From Bacteroidota bacterium (GTDB lineage Bacteria > Bacteroidota > Bacteroidia > Cytophagales > Cyclobacteriaceae): a stretch of DNA of 35,832 bases. The position numbers and the translations under genes were made by a program. The stretch covers positions 1 to 35,832 of the forward strand of contig CANIVF010000041.1 of NCBI GenBank assembly GCA_947470895.1. The letters run 5' to 3'. Of the stretch, positions 1 through 8,931 are shown one piece after another. Below the pieces are notes generated by a model. That model was given only the letters and a program-made list of their open reading frames with translations, ran no database searches and was not told the origin of the DNA. Every line of letters begins with the position of its first letter. Within the stretch, counting starts at the first letter, position 1.

Positions 1-454
1 AAATAGAATTCGATATAACTCTATGAAAATCAGGCTCTTTGAGCAAGTATTATTCCAAACCATCCTAATGCTATGCATTAGAAACTAACTGATTGATTCT
101 CATAGAGAAAGAAGTTATCCACAAACTCTAATGCATAATCTAGGATTATGCTTTACAAATCCACCCGGCAAACACCAGGGACCATCATTCCACTTCAATA
201 AAAGTACTTTGAGTTGGTTTTAATGAAATCCGAATATCACACAATTAACAGAGAGGTGAGGCAAAAACACGTTGTCGACCCGGAGATAAAAGTCTTTTAA
301 TGGCGATGATTTCATGGAGCAATTTAGGCCAAATACACGATTTGTTGTGATCGGTCGAAATGTTTTGGCAGTCTATAGAGTGTTCTTGAAAAGTCTATAC
401 TAAATTAATACTATTGTAGTTGTCTTACACATTCTATCTCAGAATTGATTGATC
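1..454. other. Gene-poor leader region with small palindromes
   Basis: No convincing gene is present. Two perfect inverted repeats are visible: CTAATGC-TAT-GCATTAG at 65-81 and GCATAATC-TAG-GATTATGC at 133-151. The CTAATGC heptamer recurs at 128-134, partly overlapping the second palindrome. A perfect match to the E. coli DnaA-box consensus, TTATCCACA, lies at 115-123 between them, but it is single. A 25-codon frame at 223-300 matches no family I know. The last 70 bases probably hold the promoter of the GH3 gene. Confidence 0.5.
386..416 (+). promoter_or_regulatory. Candidate Bacteroidota promoter for the GH3 gene
   Basis: TTG at 386-388 is followed after 20 bases by TACTATTG at 409-416. This matches the Bacteroidota primary-sigma pattern (TTG, N19-21, TAnnTTTG) with one mismatch in the -7 element. 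It lies about 40 bases before the ATG at 455. It was found by eye only. Confidence 0.4.
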
Positions 455-2434
455 ATGAAAAAAATTTTAAAAAACATCCTCTATATACTGCTCACATTCG
501 TCCTTACCCTTGTGGTCGCTTTTTCCTACTTATATATTTCTTCTAGCATCTCATCCAAAAATAACATAGCCAAACTTGGGCCAGAAGCAAGTATACTGTT
601 AATTGATAGCAAGTCCTTTCGCAATCTGAATAAAAATGGGAAGCTGGATGCATATGAAGATTCGCGCCAGCCTATAGAGACCCGTATCGATGATTTAATA
701 AAACAAATGAACATCGAAGAAAAAGCGGGAATCATGTTCATTACCATGACTGCCATGGGCGATGATGGGGCGCTCAGTGAAGCTAAAACCATCTTCAATC
801 CTTTTTCACTTCCGTTTCTATCGAACTTGGAGATGGTCGTGAACAAAAACATGAATCACTTTAACACAATTCAATCACCCGAACCGAATGCATTGGTGAA
901 ATGGAACAACAACATTCAGAAGCTGGCCGAGCGCACACGCTTAGGTATTCCGGTCACTCACGCTACAGACCCACGTCATGGTGTGCCCAATGCACCGGGA
1001 GCAAGTATCTATACTCCATACTTTTCGAAGTGGTGTTCTTATCCTGGCTTTGCCGCTATAGGCGATACCGTGTTGATGCGCGATTTTGGTGAGATTGCAC
1101 GCCTGGAATATCTAGCTGTTGGTTATCGTCTTACATTATCACCCATGGCCGACCTTGCGACCGAACCGCGCTGGTGGAGAATCAATGGAACATTTGGTGA
1201 AGATGCGGAGATGTCAGCCATGTTAACCAAAGCATACATCTTAGGTTTTCAAGGCGATAGCATCACCAACCAAAGTGTAGAATGCATGGTAAAACATTTC
1301 ACCGGTGGCGGACCGCAAGAGAATGGAATAGATTCACACTTTCCACCTGGCAGACAATCGTATGACGGAAACAATTTCAATTATCATTTGATTCCCTTTA
1401 AGAAGGGCGCCTTTCCGGCAAACGTAGCGCAGGTGATGCCCTACTATGGAATCCCCATGGGGCAAACCAGCGAAGATGTTGGCTTCAGTTTCAACAAAGA
1501 GATCATCACTGGAATGCTGAGAGAAAAATATCATTTCGATGGCATTGTCTGCACCGACTGGGGACTCGTTACCGACCAAAATATTTTATGGATGGTAGGT
1601 AAACCGGCCTCTGCCCATGGTGTTGAAAATCTGAGTGAGATTGAACGCGTAAAAAAAATCATCGATGCTGGTTGTGATATGTTTGGTGGAGAGGCTATTC
1701 CTGAATTGGTAGTAGAATTAGTAAAGGCGAGGCAGATCAATGAAGAGCGAATTAATACCTCGGTAAGAAGGATCCTAAGAGCGAAATTCAAGCTCGGTCT
1801 CTTCGATAATCCATACCTTACTGAAGAAGCTACCTCGATTTTTGGCAATGAACAGTTCAAAGAAAAGGGCCATGAATCACAGCGCAGATCATTGGTGCTC
1901 TTGAAAAACGAGAACAACATTCTTCCGCTAGCACCCACTACAAAGGTTTATCTTTTCGGCTTTAATGAAGAAGATTCGAAGAAGTATGCCGGTGCAATCA
2001 CCTCTATCAACGATGCCGATGTCATCATTTTAAAACTGAATGCTCCGTACGATCCTAAAGCAGCACGCTATCTCGTAGAAAAAATGTTTCATCAGGGCAG
2101 TCTCGAATTTCCAGAGAACGAACTAGAAGAGTTATTGAAATTGATTCAATCAAAGCCAACCATCACCGTAATGAATCTTGAACGCCCAGCAGTATTTCCT
2201 GAAATCAATGCAGCCAGTAAAGCGGTGATCGGAGATTTCAGTAGCCAGGATGACATTATCCTTGATTTGATCTTCGGTCAATTTAAACCTAGCGGTAAAC
2301 TTCCATTCGAGCTGCCTTCTTCCATGAAAGCCGTGTTGAATCAACGTGAAGACATGCCACACGATTCTAAAGACCCCCTTTACCCATTTGGATTTGGACT
2401 GAGCTACACAGAAAAAATAAATTTAAATCGGTAA
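455..2434 (+). CDS. Glycoside hydrolase family 3 protein, membrane-anchored or exported
   Basis: GH3 enzymes remove terminal beta-linked sugars, with an Asp nucleophile on a TIM barrel. I start at the ATG at 455 rather than the TTG at 449, giving 659 residues. Residues 1-30 form a hydrophobic signal or anchor. Next is a Ca-loop-like D-x-N-x-NG segment near residues 58-68, common at the front of Bacteroidota GH3 proteins. The barrel shows a KHF/GGG motif near 280 and the nucleophile motif CTDWG with Asp near 368. The alpha/beta sandwich domain follows, and the protein ends in the PFGFGLSY signature without an added FnIII domain, as in short GH3 enzymes. The substrate cannot be read from sequence; a beta-glucosidase or xylosidase label would be a guess. 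A decayed GH3 gene follows 6 bp downstream. Confidence 0.88.
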   Translation: MKKILKNILYILLTFVLTLVVAFSYLYISSSISSKNNIAKLGPEASILLIDSKSFRNLNKNGKLDAYEDSRQPIETRIDDLIKQMNIEEKAGIMFITMTAMGDDGALSEAKTIFNPFSLPFLSNLEMVVNKNMNHFNTIQSPEPNALVKWNNNIQKLAERTRLGIPVTHATDPRHGVPNAPGASIYTPYFSKWCSYPGFAAIGDTVLMRDFGEIARLEYLAVGYRLTLSPMADLATEPRWWRINGTFGEDAEMSAMLTKAYILGFQGDSITNQSVECMVKHFTGGGPQENGIDSHFPPGRQSYDGNNFNYHLIPFKKGAFPANVAQVMPYYGIPMGQTSEDVGFSFNKEIITGMLREKYHFDGIVCTDWGLVTDQNILWMVGKPASAHGVENLSEIERVKKIIDAGCDMFGGEAIPELVVELVKARQINEERINTSVRRILRAKFKLGLFDNPYLTEEATSIFGNEQFKEKGHESQRRSLVLLKNENNILPLAPTTKVYLFGFNEEDSKKYAGAITSINDADVIILKLNAPYDPKAARYLVEKMFHQGSLEFPENELEELLKLIQSKPTITVMNLERPAVFPEINAASKAVIGDFSSQDDIILDLIFGQFKPSGKLPFELPSSMKAVLNQREDMPHDSKDPLYPFGFGLSYTEKINLNR

Positions 2435-2440
2435 CCAATC

Positions 2441-3935
2441 ATGACAAAATACATCACACAACTTTCACTGCTATTCATTGCAATAAGTGCATTGGTTAGT
2501 TGTGGCTGTGTGAATGCCATGGTGAAGCATTGGCCTGGTGGTGGATTGGGTGAAGTCACATGCGATGCGCATTATGGCGAAGGAAAGTATGCGGTATACC
2601 CGGGAAATAATTTTGCTATGCACATGATTCCATTTACCGAAGGTGCTTTCAAATTGAAAGGCAAAACCGGGATAACTTCTGCAGTGATGCCTCACTACAC
2701 CATCCCCTTCCCCTTCAATCAAAACCCCAAGTACAAAGAGAATGTAGATAATGGTGACAGTAAATACATTCTTCAGGATTTGTTGCGCGATAAATACAAC
2801 TACGATGGGGTCGTGTGCACCGACTGGCTGTTTACCGGAGATGAAACTACGGTAGATGTATTCCTCACAGGAAAGTCGTGGGGTGTAGAGGGATTATCCA
2901 TTGCCGAACGACATTACAAAGTATTGATGGCGGGTGTCGATCAGTTTGGAGGTAATAACGAAAAAGGACCCGTGATTGAAGTATCCAACATGGCTGTGAA
3001 AGAACATGGCGAAGATTTTATGCGTGCCCACTTTGAACAATCGGCTGTGCGTTTATTAAAAAATATTTTCAGAATCGGATTTTTTGAAAATCCATATGTA
3101 AATGTAGACGAAACAAAAGCCATTGTAGGCAAACCAGAATTCATGAAAGCAGGTTATGATGCTCAATTAAAATCGGTCGTGATGTTAAAGAACAAAGCTA
3201 ATGCACTTCCTTTGAAAAAAAATAAACCGGTTTACATCCCCAAGAAATTCACTCCTGCAGAAAGAAACTTCTTAGGTATGGAAATTCCAGAGAAACTAGG
3301 GTACCCGGTAAGCATTGAAATCGTGAAGAAATATTTCAACATAACTGAAAATCCGGATGAGGCTGATAATGCTCTTGTCTTTGTGAATAGTCCGAATTCC
3401 GGAATAAGTTTTAATAGTGTAAATACAAAGAAAGGCGGCAATGTTTATGTGCCCATCTCATTACAGTATGGTGAATACACCGCCAAAGAAGCACACGAAA
3501 CCTGTATCGCAGGTGGAGATCCGCAGGAGAAATTCACTAACCGCAGCTATAAAAACAAAAAAAACAAAGCAGTCAACATTAGTGATTTAGGTACGATCAA
3601 TGATACCTTTAAGAATATGAAAGGTAAACCGGTGATTGTTTCCATTAATATGAACAACCCGATGGTCTTTGCAGAGTTTGAGAAAAATACGAATGCGCTC
3701 TTAGTTCATTTTAGCGTGCAGGATCAGGCGTTGCTGGATATCCTTACGGTAGTGAGTGAACCTATTGCCTTTGCAAATGCCTGCCAATATGGAAACCGTA
3801 GAATAACAATTTGAAGATATGCCACACAATCTCGAATGCGATGTTGATGAGCAGGACAATAAATATGATTTCGCAGTTGGATTAAATTGGAAGGGTGTAA
3901 TCAATGATGAAAGGAAAATGAAGTATAAGAAATAA
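2441..3935 (+). pseudogene. Broken GH3 glycoside hydrolase gene (internal deletion, frameshift and nonsense codon)
   Basis: The gene begins with a normal lipoprotein signal (lipobox LVSC, Cys21) and then jumps directly into the middle of a GH3 barrel, at AMVKHWPGGG near residue 30. The same motif sits near residue 280 in the intact neighbour, so about 250 residues of the first half-barrel are missing. The nucleophile motif VCTDW (Asp128) remains. The open frame stops at 3814 with an unrelated tail. In another frame, 3768-3803 reads LQMPANMETVE, a typical GH3 C-terminal stretch. It is interrupted by TAA at 3804-3806 where family members usually have Lys, and then resumes as QFEDMPHNLECD through DFAVGLNW to a natural stop at 3933-3935. 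The frame change lies near 3761-3768. Three lesions argue for a decayed gene, although a 457-residue lipoprotein could still be made. Confidence 0.8.
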
Positions 3936-4032
3936 CACACCAAATTAAATTCTTATCAGGCATCCTTAAATAGTTCAGTCAGCAGAAAATGAATAAGTAT
4001 TTAGTAATTAAATTATTAAACCCTAACGCACA

Positions 4033-5070
4033 ATGAAAAACAAAACATCCAGACGTCAATTTATTGGAATGGCTTCTACACTCATTGGTGGTACGATGAT
4101 AGCGAGCCATGAAAGCCATGGTATTCCGAATTTCATCAACAATCTTGGCAAGTCAGGATCAACCATCAAAGGCGTGAAGCTAGGTGTAATCACCTACTCT
4201 TTCCGCGACTTGCCCGACCAAAGTGCAGAAGCTACGCTGGATTATATCCGCCAGTGTGGAATTAGCAACATCGAGTTGATGGGTGGCCCAGCTGAGTCAT
4301 TTGCCGGTGCTCCAAAAAACCCAGTTGATTTTCGTACGATGCTTCCTATCTGGCGCAAGCGTCAACAGAAGGAGGAACTTACTGACGAGGAAAAGAAAAC
4401 AATGGCCGATGTAGAAGTTAAAAATAAAGCATACCGCGAAGAGATTGCCGCATGGAGACAAAAAGCACCAATGGCAAAGTTTGAGACGTTTGGAAAAATG
4501 TATAAGAAAGCTGATATCGACATCTATGCATTCAAGCCAGATGCGTTTGGCATGCAAAACTCTGATGCCGATATCGACTACGGTTTGCGTGCCGCCAAAG
4601 CATTAGGAGCATCTCACATTACACTGGAACACCCAAGCAATGATGCGCATACATTAAAACTTGGGAAAGCTGCCGAGAAATATGGAATGAAAGTCGGTTA
4701 TCATGGTCATGAACAACAAACTCCTACTTTCTGGGACACCGCTCTTACTCAGTCGTCAGCTAACTCGCTCAATCTAGACATTGGTCATTTTGTTGCCGCT
4801 GGTAATACCAATCCACTTGATTTCATCAAACTCAAACACGACCGGATCATGAGCATGCATATGAAAGATCGCAAAACAAAAACTAATGGTGGCGACAATC
4901 TTCCGTGGGGTTCAGCAGACACACCGCTTGCCAATGCGCTTCGATTAATGCGTGACAATAAATACACCTTTCCGGCTACGATCGAGTTAGAGTATAAAGT
5001 ACCTGATGGCTCCAGCCCAATAGAAGAAGTGAAGAAATGTCTTGAATTCTGCAAAACTGCCTTGGGGTAA
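4033..5070 (+). CDS. Tat-exported sugar phosphate isomerase/epimerase-like TIM-barrel protein
   Basis: This 345-residue protein is of the xylose-isomerase-like TIM-barrel (AP endonuclease 2) superfamily. It begins with a twin-arginine signal, SRRQFIG at residues 6-12, followed by a short hydrophobic stretch, so a folded, metal-loaded enzyme is probably exported. Likely metal or catalytic residues are visible in order: Glu199 (LEHP), His224/His226 (YHGHE), Asp249/His252 (LDIGHF), His276 (MHMKD) and Glu318/Glu320 near the end. A charged helical insert spans roughly residues 105-148. Proteins of this kind are common beside sugar-degrading enzymes in Bacteroidota, and many have no assigned substrate. 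A strong terminator follows directly, so it is probably transcribed with the GH3 region and not with rhaT. Confidence 0.8.
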   Translation: MKNKTSRRQFIGMASTLIGGTMIASHESHGIPNFINNLGKSGSTIKGVKLGVITYSFRDLPDQSAEATLDYIRQCGISNIELMGGPAESFAGAPKNPVDFRTMLPIWRKRQQKEELTDEEKKTMADVEVKNKAYREEIAAWRQKAPMAKFETFGKMYKKADIDIYAFKPDAFGMQNSDADIDYGLRAAKALGASHITLEHPSNDAHTLKLGKAAEKYGMKVGYHGHEQQTPTFWDTALTQSSANSLNLDIGHFVAAGNTNPLDFIKLKHDRIMSMHMKDRKTKTNGGDNLPWGSADTPLANALRLMRDNKYTFPATIELEYKVPDGSSPIEEVKKCLEFCKTALG

Positions 5071-5092
5071 CATTATTCGCTTACCAAATATT

Positions 5093-5122
5093 AAAATGCC
5101 GGTTTTAAATCCGGCATTTTTT
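5093..5122 (+). terminator. Rho-independent terminator after the TIM-barrel gene
   Basis: A perfect 10-bp stem is formed by AAAATGCCGG (5093-5102) and CCGGCATTTT (5111-5120), with an 8-base loop and a T run. It separates the GH3/TIM-barrel genes from the rhamnose genes. Confidence 0.9.
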
Positions 5123-5195
5123 ATTCCGTTCATGATAGTACAGGATGGCTGTCAGATTTTATCTCCCTATCTTTAATCGAATTTAATTCTACCTC

Positions 5196-6251
5196 ATGCA
5201 GATAATACTAGGTGTCATCTTTCATTTTATTGGCGGCTTCGCATCAGGAAGCTTCTATATGCCCTTCAAAAAAGTTAAAGGCTGGGCCTGGGAAAGTTAC
5301 TGGATCATCGGTGGATTATTTTCATGGTTGATCGTACCTCCCTTAGCAGCGTGGTTAACATTACCCGGCTTCTCTGAGATTATAAGAAATGCATCTGCCG
5401 CATCCATACAATATACATTACTCTTTGGCGTACTGTGGGGCATTGGTGGACTTACCTATGGATTAGGTGTTCGATACCTCGGCATGTCGCTAGGAAATTC
5501 TGTGGTGCTTGGTTTCTGCTCAGCCTTTGGTGCCATTGTCCCTTCCATCTATTATGCGATCGTTCCCACGGAAGGTAAAACGAGCATTATTGAAATGATG
5601 ACAAACACCTGGGGGCAGGTAGTATTACTGGGTGTGGTTCTTTGCCTTTTAGGAATATACATCAGCGGCCGTGCTGGTATGATGAAAGAAAAAGAGTTAC
5701 CCGATGAAGATAAGAAAAAAAGCGTGGCTGAGTTCAGCCTTACAAAAGGATTGATTGTTGCTATCGCATCAGGTATTCTTAGCTCATGTTTCAATTTTGG
5801 TATCGAAGCAGGAAAGCCTATGGCAGAAACTGCAGTGAGCATGGGATTGAATCCACTTTTTCAAAATAACGTAACCTACGTAGTTTTACTTTGGGGTGGC
5901 CTCACCACCAACTTCATCTGGTGCATGATTCTGAATGCGCGCAATAATACCTATGGCGATTATACGAACAAACAAAGCCCACTGGCGAAAAACTATCTAT
6001 TCTCTGCGATAGCCGGCACTACCTGGTTTATGCAATTTTTCTTTTACGGAATGGGTGAAAGTAAATTGGGCAACGGTGCCAGTTCATGGATTCTTCACAT
6101 GGCATTTATTATTTTGATCGCCAATTGCTGGGGAATCTTTTTGAAGGAATGGAAAGGTGTCAGTAAGAAAACAAAAAACACCATCATAGTAGGTATATCC
6201 ATGATCATGCTCTCAGTGTTGGTGGTGGGATATGGCAACGCAATAAAATAG
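5196..6251 (+). CDS. rhaT: L-rhamnose/H+ symporter RhaT
   Basis: This 351-residue, highly hydrophobic protein has about ten membrane segments and is close in length to E. coli RhaT. The N-terminus contains the RhaT-like stretch FHFIGGFASGSFYMPFKKVK. A charged cytoplasmic loop lies near residues 160-178 (KEKELPDEDKKK). The family imports L-rhamnose with a proton across the inner membrane. The gene is first in the rhamnose module and is followed after 19 bases by the aldolase-dehydrogenase gene. The start is the first ATG after the upstream terminator. A -7-like TATCTTTA at 5168-5175 could belong to the promoter, but no matching -33 element is clear. Confidence 0.93.
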   Translation: MQIILGVIFHFIGGFASGSFYMPFKKVKGWAWESYWIIGGLFSWLIVPPLAAWLTLPGFSEIIRNASAASIQYTLLFGVLWGIGGLTYGLGVRYLGMSLGNSVVLGFCSAFGAIVPSIYYAIVPTEGKTSIIEMMTNTWGQVVLLGVVLCLLGIYISGRAGMMKEKELPDEDKKKSVAEFSLTKGLIVAIASGILSSCFNFGIEAGKPMAETAVSMGLNPLFQNNVTYVVLLWGGLTTNFIWCMILNARNNTYGDYTNKQSPLAKNYLFSAIAGTTWFMQFFFYGMGESKLGNGASSWILHMAFIILIANCWGIFLKEWKGVSKKTKNTIIVGISMIMLSVLVVGYGNAIK

Positions 6252-6270
6252 AATTCAAAAATTCATTAAA

Positions 6271-8382
6271 ATGACAAAACAATTCAAACACGTAAGCTAC
6301 CTCTGGGATGAATCCAAAGCAGCATTGCTGAACGGTGACGAGGTAGGACTCTTAATTTATCGCTCTAATCTATTAGGTGCAGATCTTCGACTCACCAACT
6401 ATGGTGGTGGCAACACTTCATGCAAAGCTATGGCGCCTGATCCGATTACTGGAAAGCAAACTGAAGTGATGTGGATAAAAGGATCGGGTGGGGATATCGG
6501 TACGCTCAAGCGCAGCGGACTGGCGGCCCTATACGTAGATCGTTTTAGAAGTTTAACCAACGTATATCGCGGACTGGAGTATGAAGATGAAATGGTCGAA
6601 CTATTCAATCATTGCATCTTTGATTTGAATTCAAAAGCTCCATCAATCGACACACCACTTCATGGGTTTTTGCCATTCAAACATATCGATCACCTACATC
6701 CTGACGCTGCCATCGCTATCGCAGCGGCAAAAGATGGAAAGAAGATGACACAAGAATTATTTGGTGGTAAGATAGGATGGGTAGAGTGGAGACGCCCAGG
6801 TTTTGAACTTGGACTGGAATTAAAAAAATGCTTAGATGAAAACCCTGGCATCATTGGTATTATTCTAGGCTCACATGGTTTATTTACCTGGGGCGACACC
6901 GCTTATGAAAGTTATGTGAACACTTTAGAAGTAATTGAAAAATGTGCCGAATACCTGGAACAAAATTATGGAAAGCGCAGACCTGTCTTCGGTGGTATGA
7001 ATATCAAGTCATTGCCCAAAGAAGACCGATTGAAACAAGCAGCAGCACTTGCTCCAACGCTGCGCGGACTTTGCTCCAGCAAAAATCGCATGGTTGGTCA
7101 CTTCTCCGATGATGATCGCGCGCTTGAGTTTATAAACTCACATGACCTGGCTAAACTGGCACCGATGGGCACGAGCTGTCCGGATCACTTCTTGCGCACG
7201 AAGATCAGTCCGTTAGTATTAACGCTGGCAGTCGATGAAAATCTTTCTAATGCAAAAGCAACCAAAGAGAAACTACTACCGGCCTTCGAAGCATATCGTA
7301 AGATGTATTCTGATTATTATTCAACATGCAAGCATGAAAACAGTCCTGCGATACGTGATGCCAATCCTGTGGTGATCCTCTATCCTGGCGTAGGCATGTT
7401 TACCTTCGCGAAAGACAAACAGACCGCACGCGTGGCTGCAGAGTTTTACATCAACGCCATCAACGTAATGAAGGGTGCTGAAGCGATCTCCGAATATACC
7501 TCATTACCAAGACAAGAAGCTTTCAATATTGAATATTGGTTGCTAGAAGAAGCAAAGCTACAACGCATGCCCAAGCCTAAACCACTTACCGGAAAGATTG
7601 CATTGATCACCGGAAGTGCCGGAGGTATTGGAAAAGGAATTGCTAAGAAATTTGCGGAAGAAGGTGCCTGTGTCATCATCAATGACAATGATGCCGATCG
7701 TCTTGCCAAAGCAGATGAAGAATTTAAATCCAAATTTGGTAAAGATGCATACGCGTCTGTACTCCTGGATGTATTGAAATCAGAAAATATAAAGGAAGCG
7801 TATAATCAATCAGCGCTTGCATTCGGTGGTGTTGACATTGTGGTGAACTGTGCCGGCATTTCGATCTCGAAGCCATTAGAAGACCACACCGAAAAAGATT
7901 GGGATTTACTCTACGACATTTTAGTAAAAGGTCAGTTCCTCGTTACCCAAGGTGGTGTGGAAGTTATGCGCAAGCAAAGCATGGGTGGTGATGTAATTAA
8001 CATCGTAAGTAAAAACGCGCTCGTAAGCGGCCCAAATAATGCGGCCTATGGCTCTGCAAAAGCCGCTCAACTTCATCTGAGCCGATTGAATGCAGCTGAA
8101 CTTGGTGCCGATAAAATTCGGGTGAATGCAGTCAATCCAGATGCCGTTATTTCGGATAGCAAAATCTGGGAAGGCGCATGGGCAGAAGGTCGTGCGAAAG
8201 CATATGGCGTGAAGGTAGAAGAGTTGCCGGCATTCTATGCGAAGCGTACTTTGTTAAACGAAACTATTCTGCCTGAAGACATCGCTAATGCTTGCTTCGC
8301 TTTTGTAGGAGGATTGCTGCATAAATCCACCGGCAATGTGTTGAATGTAGATGGAGGAGTGGCCATGGCGTTTGTCAGATGA
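6271..8382 (+). CDS. Bifunctional rhamnulose-1-phosphate aldolase / L-lactaldehyde dehydrogenase
   Basis: This 703-residue fusion is of the RhaD-aldolase plus alcohol-dehydrogenase family (RhaE/RhaEW type). Residues 1 to about 430 are a class II aldolase-like domain with histidines expected to bind the metal: HLHPDA (His141/His143) and GSHG (His202). Residues from about 437 to 703 are a short-chain dehydrogenase with the glycine-rich NAD motif TGSAGGIG near 448 and the catalytic pair Tyr593/Lys597 (YGSAK). The aldolase cleaves L-rhamnulose-1-phosphate to DHAP and L-lactaldehyde, and the dehydrogenase oxidises lactaldehyde to L-lactate. This explains why lactate-utilisation genes close the operon. 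Both catalytic sets look intact and the length is usual for the family. Confidence 0.93.
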   Translation: MTKQFKHVSYLWDESKAALLNGDEVGLLIYRSNLLGADLRLTNYGGGNTSCKAMAPDPITGKQTEVMWIKGSGGDIGTLKRSGLAALYVDRFRSLTNVYRGLEYEDEMVELFNHCIFDLNSKAPSIDTPLHGFLPFKHIDHLHPDAAIAIAAAKDGKKMTQELFGGKIGWVEWRRPGFELGLELKKCLDENPGIIGIILGSHGLFTWGDTAYESYVNTLEVIEKCAEYLEQNYGKRRPVFGGMNIKSLPKEDRLKQAAALAPTLRGLCSSKNRMVGHFSDDDRALEFINSHDLAKLAPMGTSCPDHFLRTKISPLVLTLAVDENLSNAKATKEKLLPAFEAYRKMYSDYYSTCKHENSPAIRDANPVVILYPGVGMFTFAKDKQTARVAAEFYINAINVMKGAEAISEYTSLPRQEAFNIEYWLLEEAKLQRMPKPKPLTGKIALITGSAGGIGKGIAKKFAEEGACVIINDNDADRLAKADEEFKSKFGKDAYASVLLDVLKSENIKEAYNQSALAFGGVDIVVNCAGISISKPLEDHTEKDWDLLYDILVKGQFLVTQGGVEVMRKQSMGGDVINIVSKNALVSGPNNAAYGSAKAAQLHLSRLNAAELGADKIRVNAVNPDAVISDSKIWEGAWAEGRAKAYGVKVEELPAFYAKRTLLNETILPEDIANACFAFVGGLLHKSTGNVLNVDGGVAMAFVR

Positions 8383-8404
8383 TATTTGAAAATAATAAAA
8401 CAAC

Positions 8405-8475
8405 AAGTCACAAAGGATACCAAGGAACACGAAGGTCTTAGTGCAACTTCGTGATCTTTGTGTCTTTGTGGTTCA
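8405..8475. repeat. Degenerate inverted-repeat element between the aldolase gene and rhaM
   Basis: The left arm at 8409-8434 begins CACAAAGG and ends CACGAAG. The right arm at 8447-8470 begins CTTCGTG and ends CTTTGTG. The inner 7 bp pair perfectly and the outer parts pair imperfectly across a 12-base loop. This kind of cacaaag/cttcgtg palindrome recurs in intergenic DNA of many bacteria. It lies within the presumed operon and could affect transcript processing. Confidence 0.65.
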
Positions 8476-8486
8476 AATAACTATCT

Positions 8487-8801
8487 ATGAAGAGACTTGC
8501 ATTTAAAATGAAGCTTCATCCGGGGCTGACAGAAGAATATAAACGCAGGCACGATCAGCTATGGCCGGAACTGCAACAACTGCTGAAGCAAACGGGTATT
8601 GAAGACTATTCTATTTTTCTGGATGAAGAAACGAATGACCTATTCGGAGTCCTGAAAATCAACAATCCCGAAAACATGAATGATCTGCCCAATCATTCGG
8701 TAATGAAAAAATGGTGGGCGTACATGAAAGACTTGATGGATTGTAATCCGGATAATTCACCGGTCAGTATTTCGTTGCCGGAAGTGTTTTATATGAAGTG
8801 A
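8487..8801 (+). CDS. rhaM: L-rhamnose mutarotase RhaM
   Basis: This 104-residue protein is the typical length of the RhaM ferredoxin-like alpha/beta family. Characteristic features are the N-terminal KMKLHPG stretch, YKRRHDQLWPEL with the His near residue 23, and the tryptophan-rich MKKWWAYMKDLMD near residues 72-84. RhaM interconverts the alpha and beta anomers of L-rhamnose so that the isomerase receives its preferred anomer. It sits between the aldolase and isomerase genes, with inverted repeats in both flanking gaps (about 105 and 130 bases). These gaps are longer than elsewhere in the module. Confidence 0.93.
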   Translation: MKRLAFKMKLHPGLTEEYKRRHDQLWPELQQLLKQTGIEDYSIFLDEETNDLFGVLKINNPENMNDLPNHSVMKKWWAYMKDLMDCNPDNSPVSISLPEVFYMK

Positions 8802-8807
8802 AAGTAT

Positions 8808-8897
8808 TAAACCAAGAGCACAAAGAAACACAAGCAGCTTAGTTAAAACTTGTTTGTACGCAAAGTCCGCTAAGTTAATGTAATGTATTACTTTGCG
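8808..8897. repeat. Inverted repeat upstream of the rhamnose isomerase gene
   Basis: CGCAAAGT at 8859-8866 and ACTTTGCG at 8890-8897 form a perfect 8-bp inverted repeat around 23 bases. The preceding stretch (8813-8834, AGAGCACAAAGAAACACAAG and following) resembles the left arm of the element before rhaM. Together they look like relics of the same cacaaag-type repeat family. Confidence 0.5.
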
Positions 8898-8931
8898 TTA
8901 TTGGCGTGGAAATGTATCCCAAACCTACCCT

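Noticed and set aside
115..123. Perfect DnaA box TTATCCACA as a possible replication origin
   Set aside because: It is a single box with no cluster, no AT-rich unwinding region clearly beside it and no dnaA/dnaN genes nearby.
223..300. 25-codon open frame with ATG start
   Set aside because: It is short, has no recognisable motif and follows a stop codon directly. Composition gives no support for coding.
449..454. TTG start for the first GH3 gene (and similar TTG starts at 8893, 10243, 18006, 18876 and 34229)
   Set aside because: In each case a nearby in-frame ATG gives the family-typical N-terminus.
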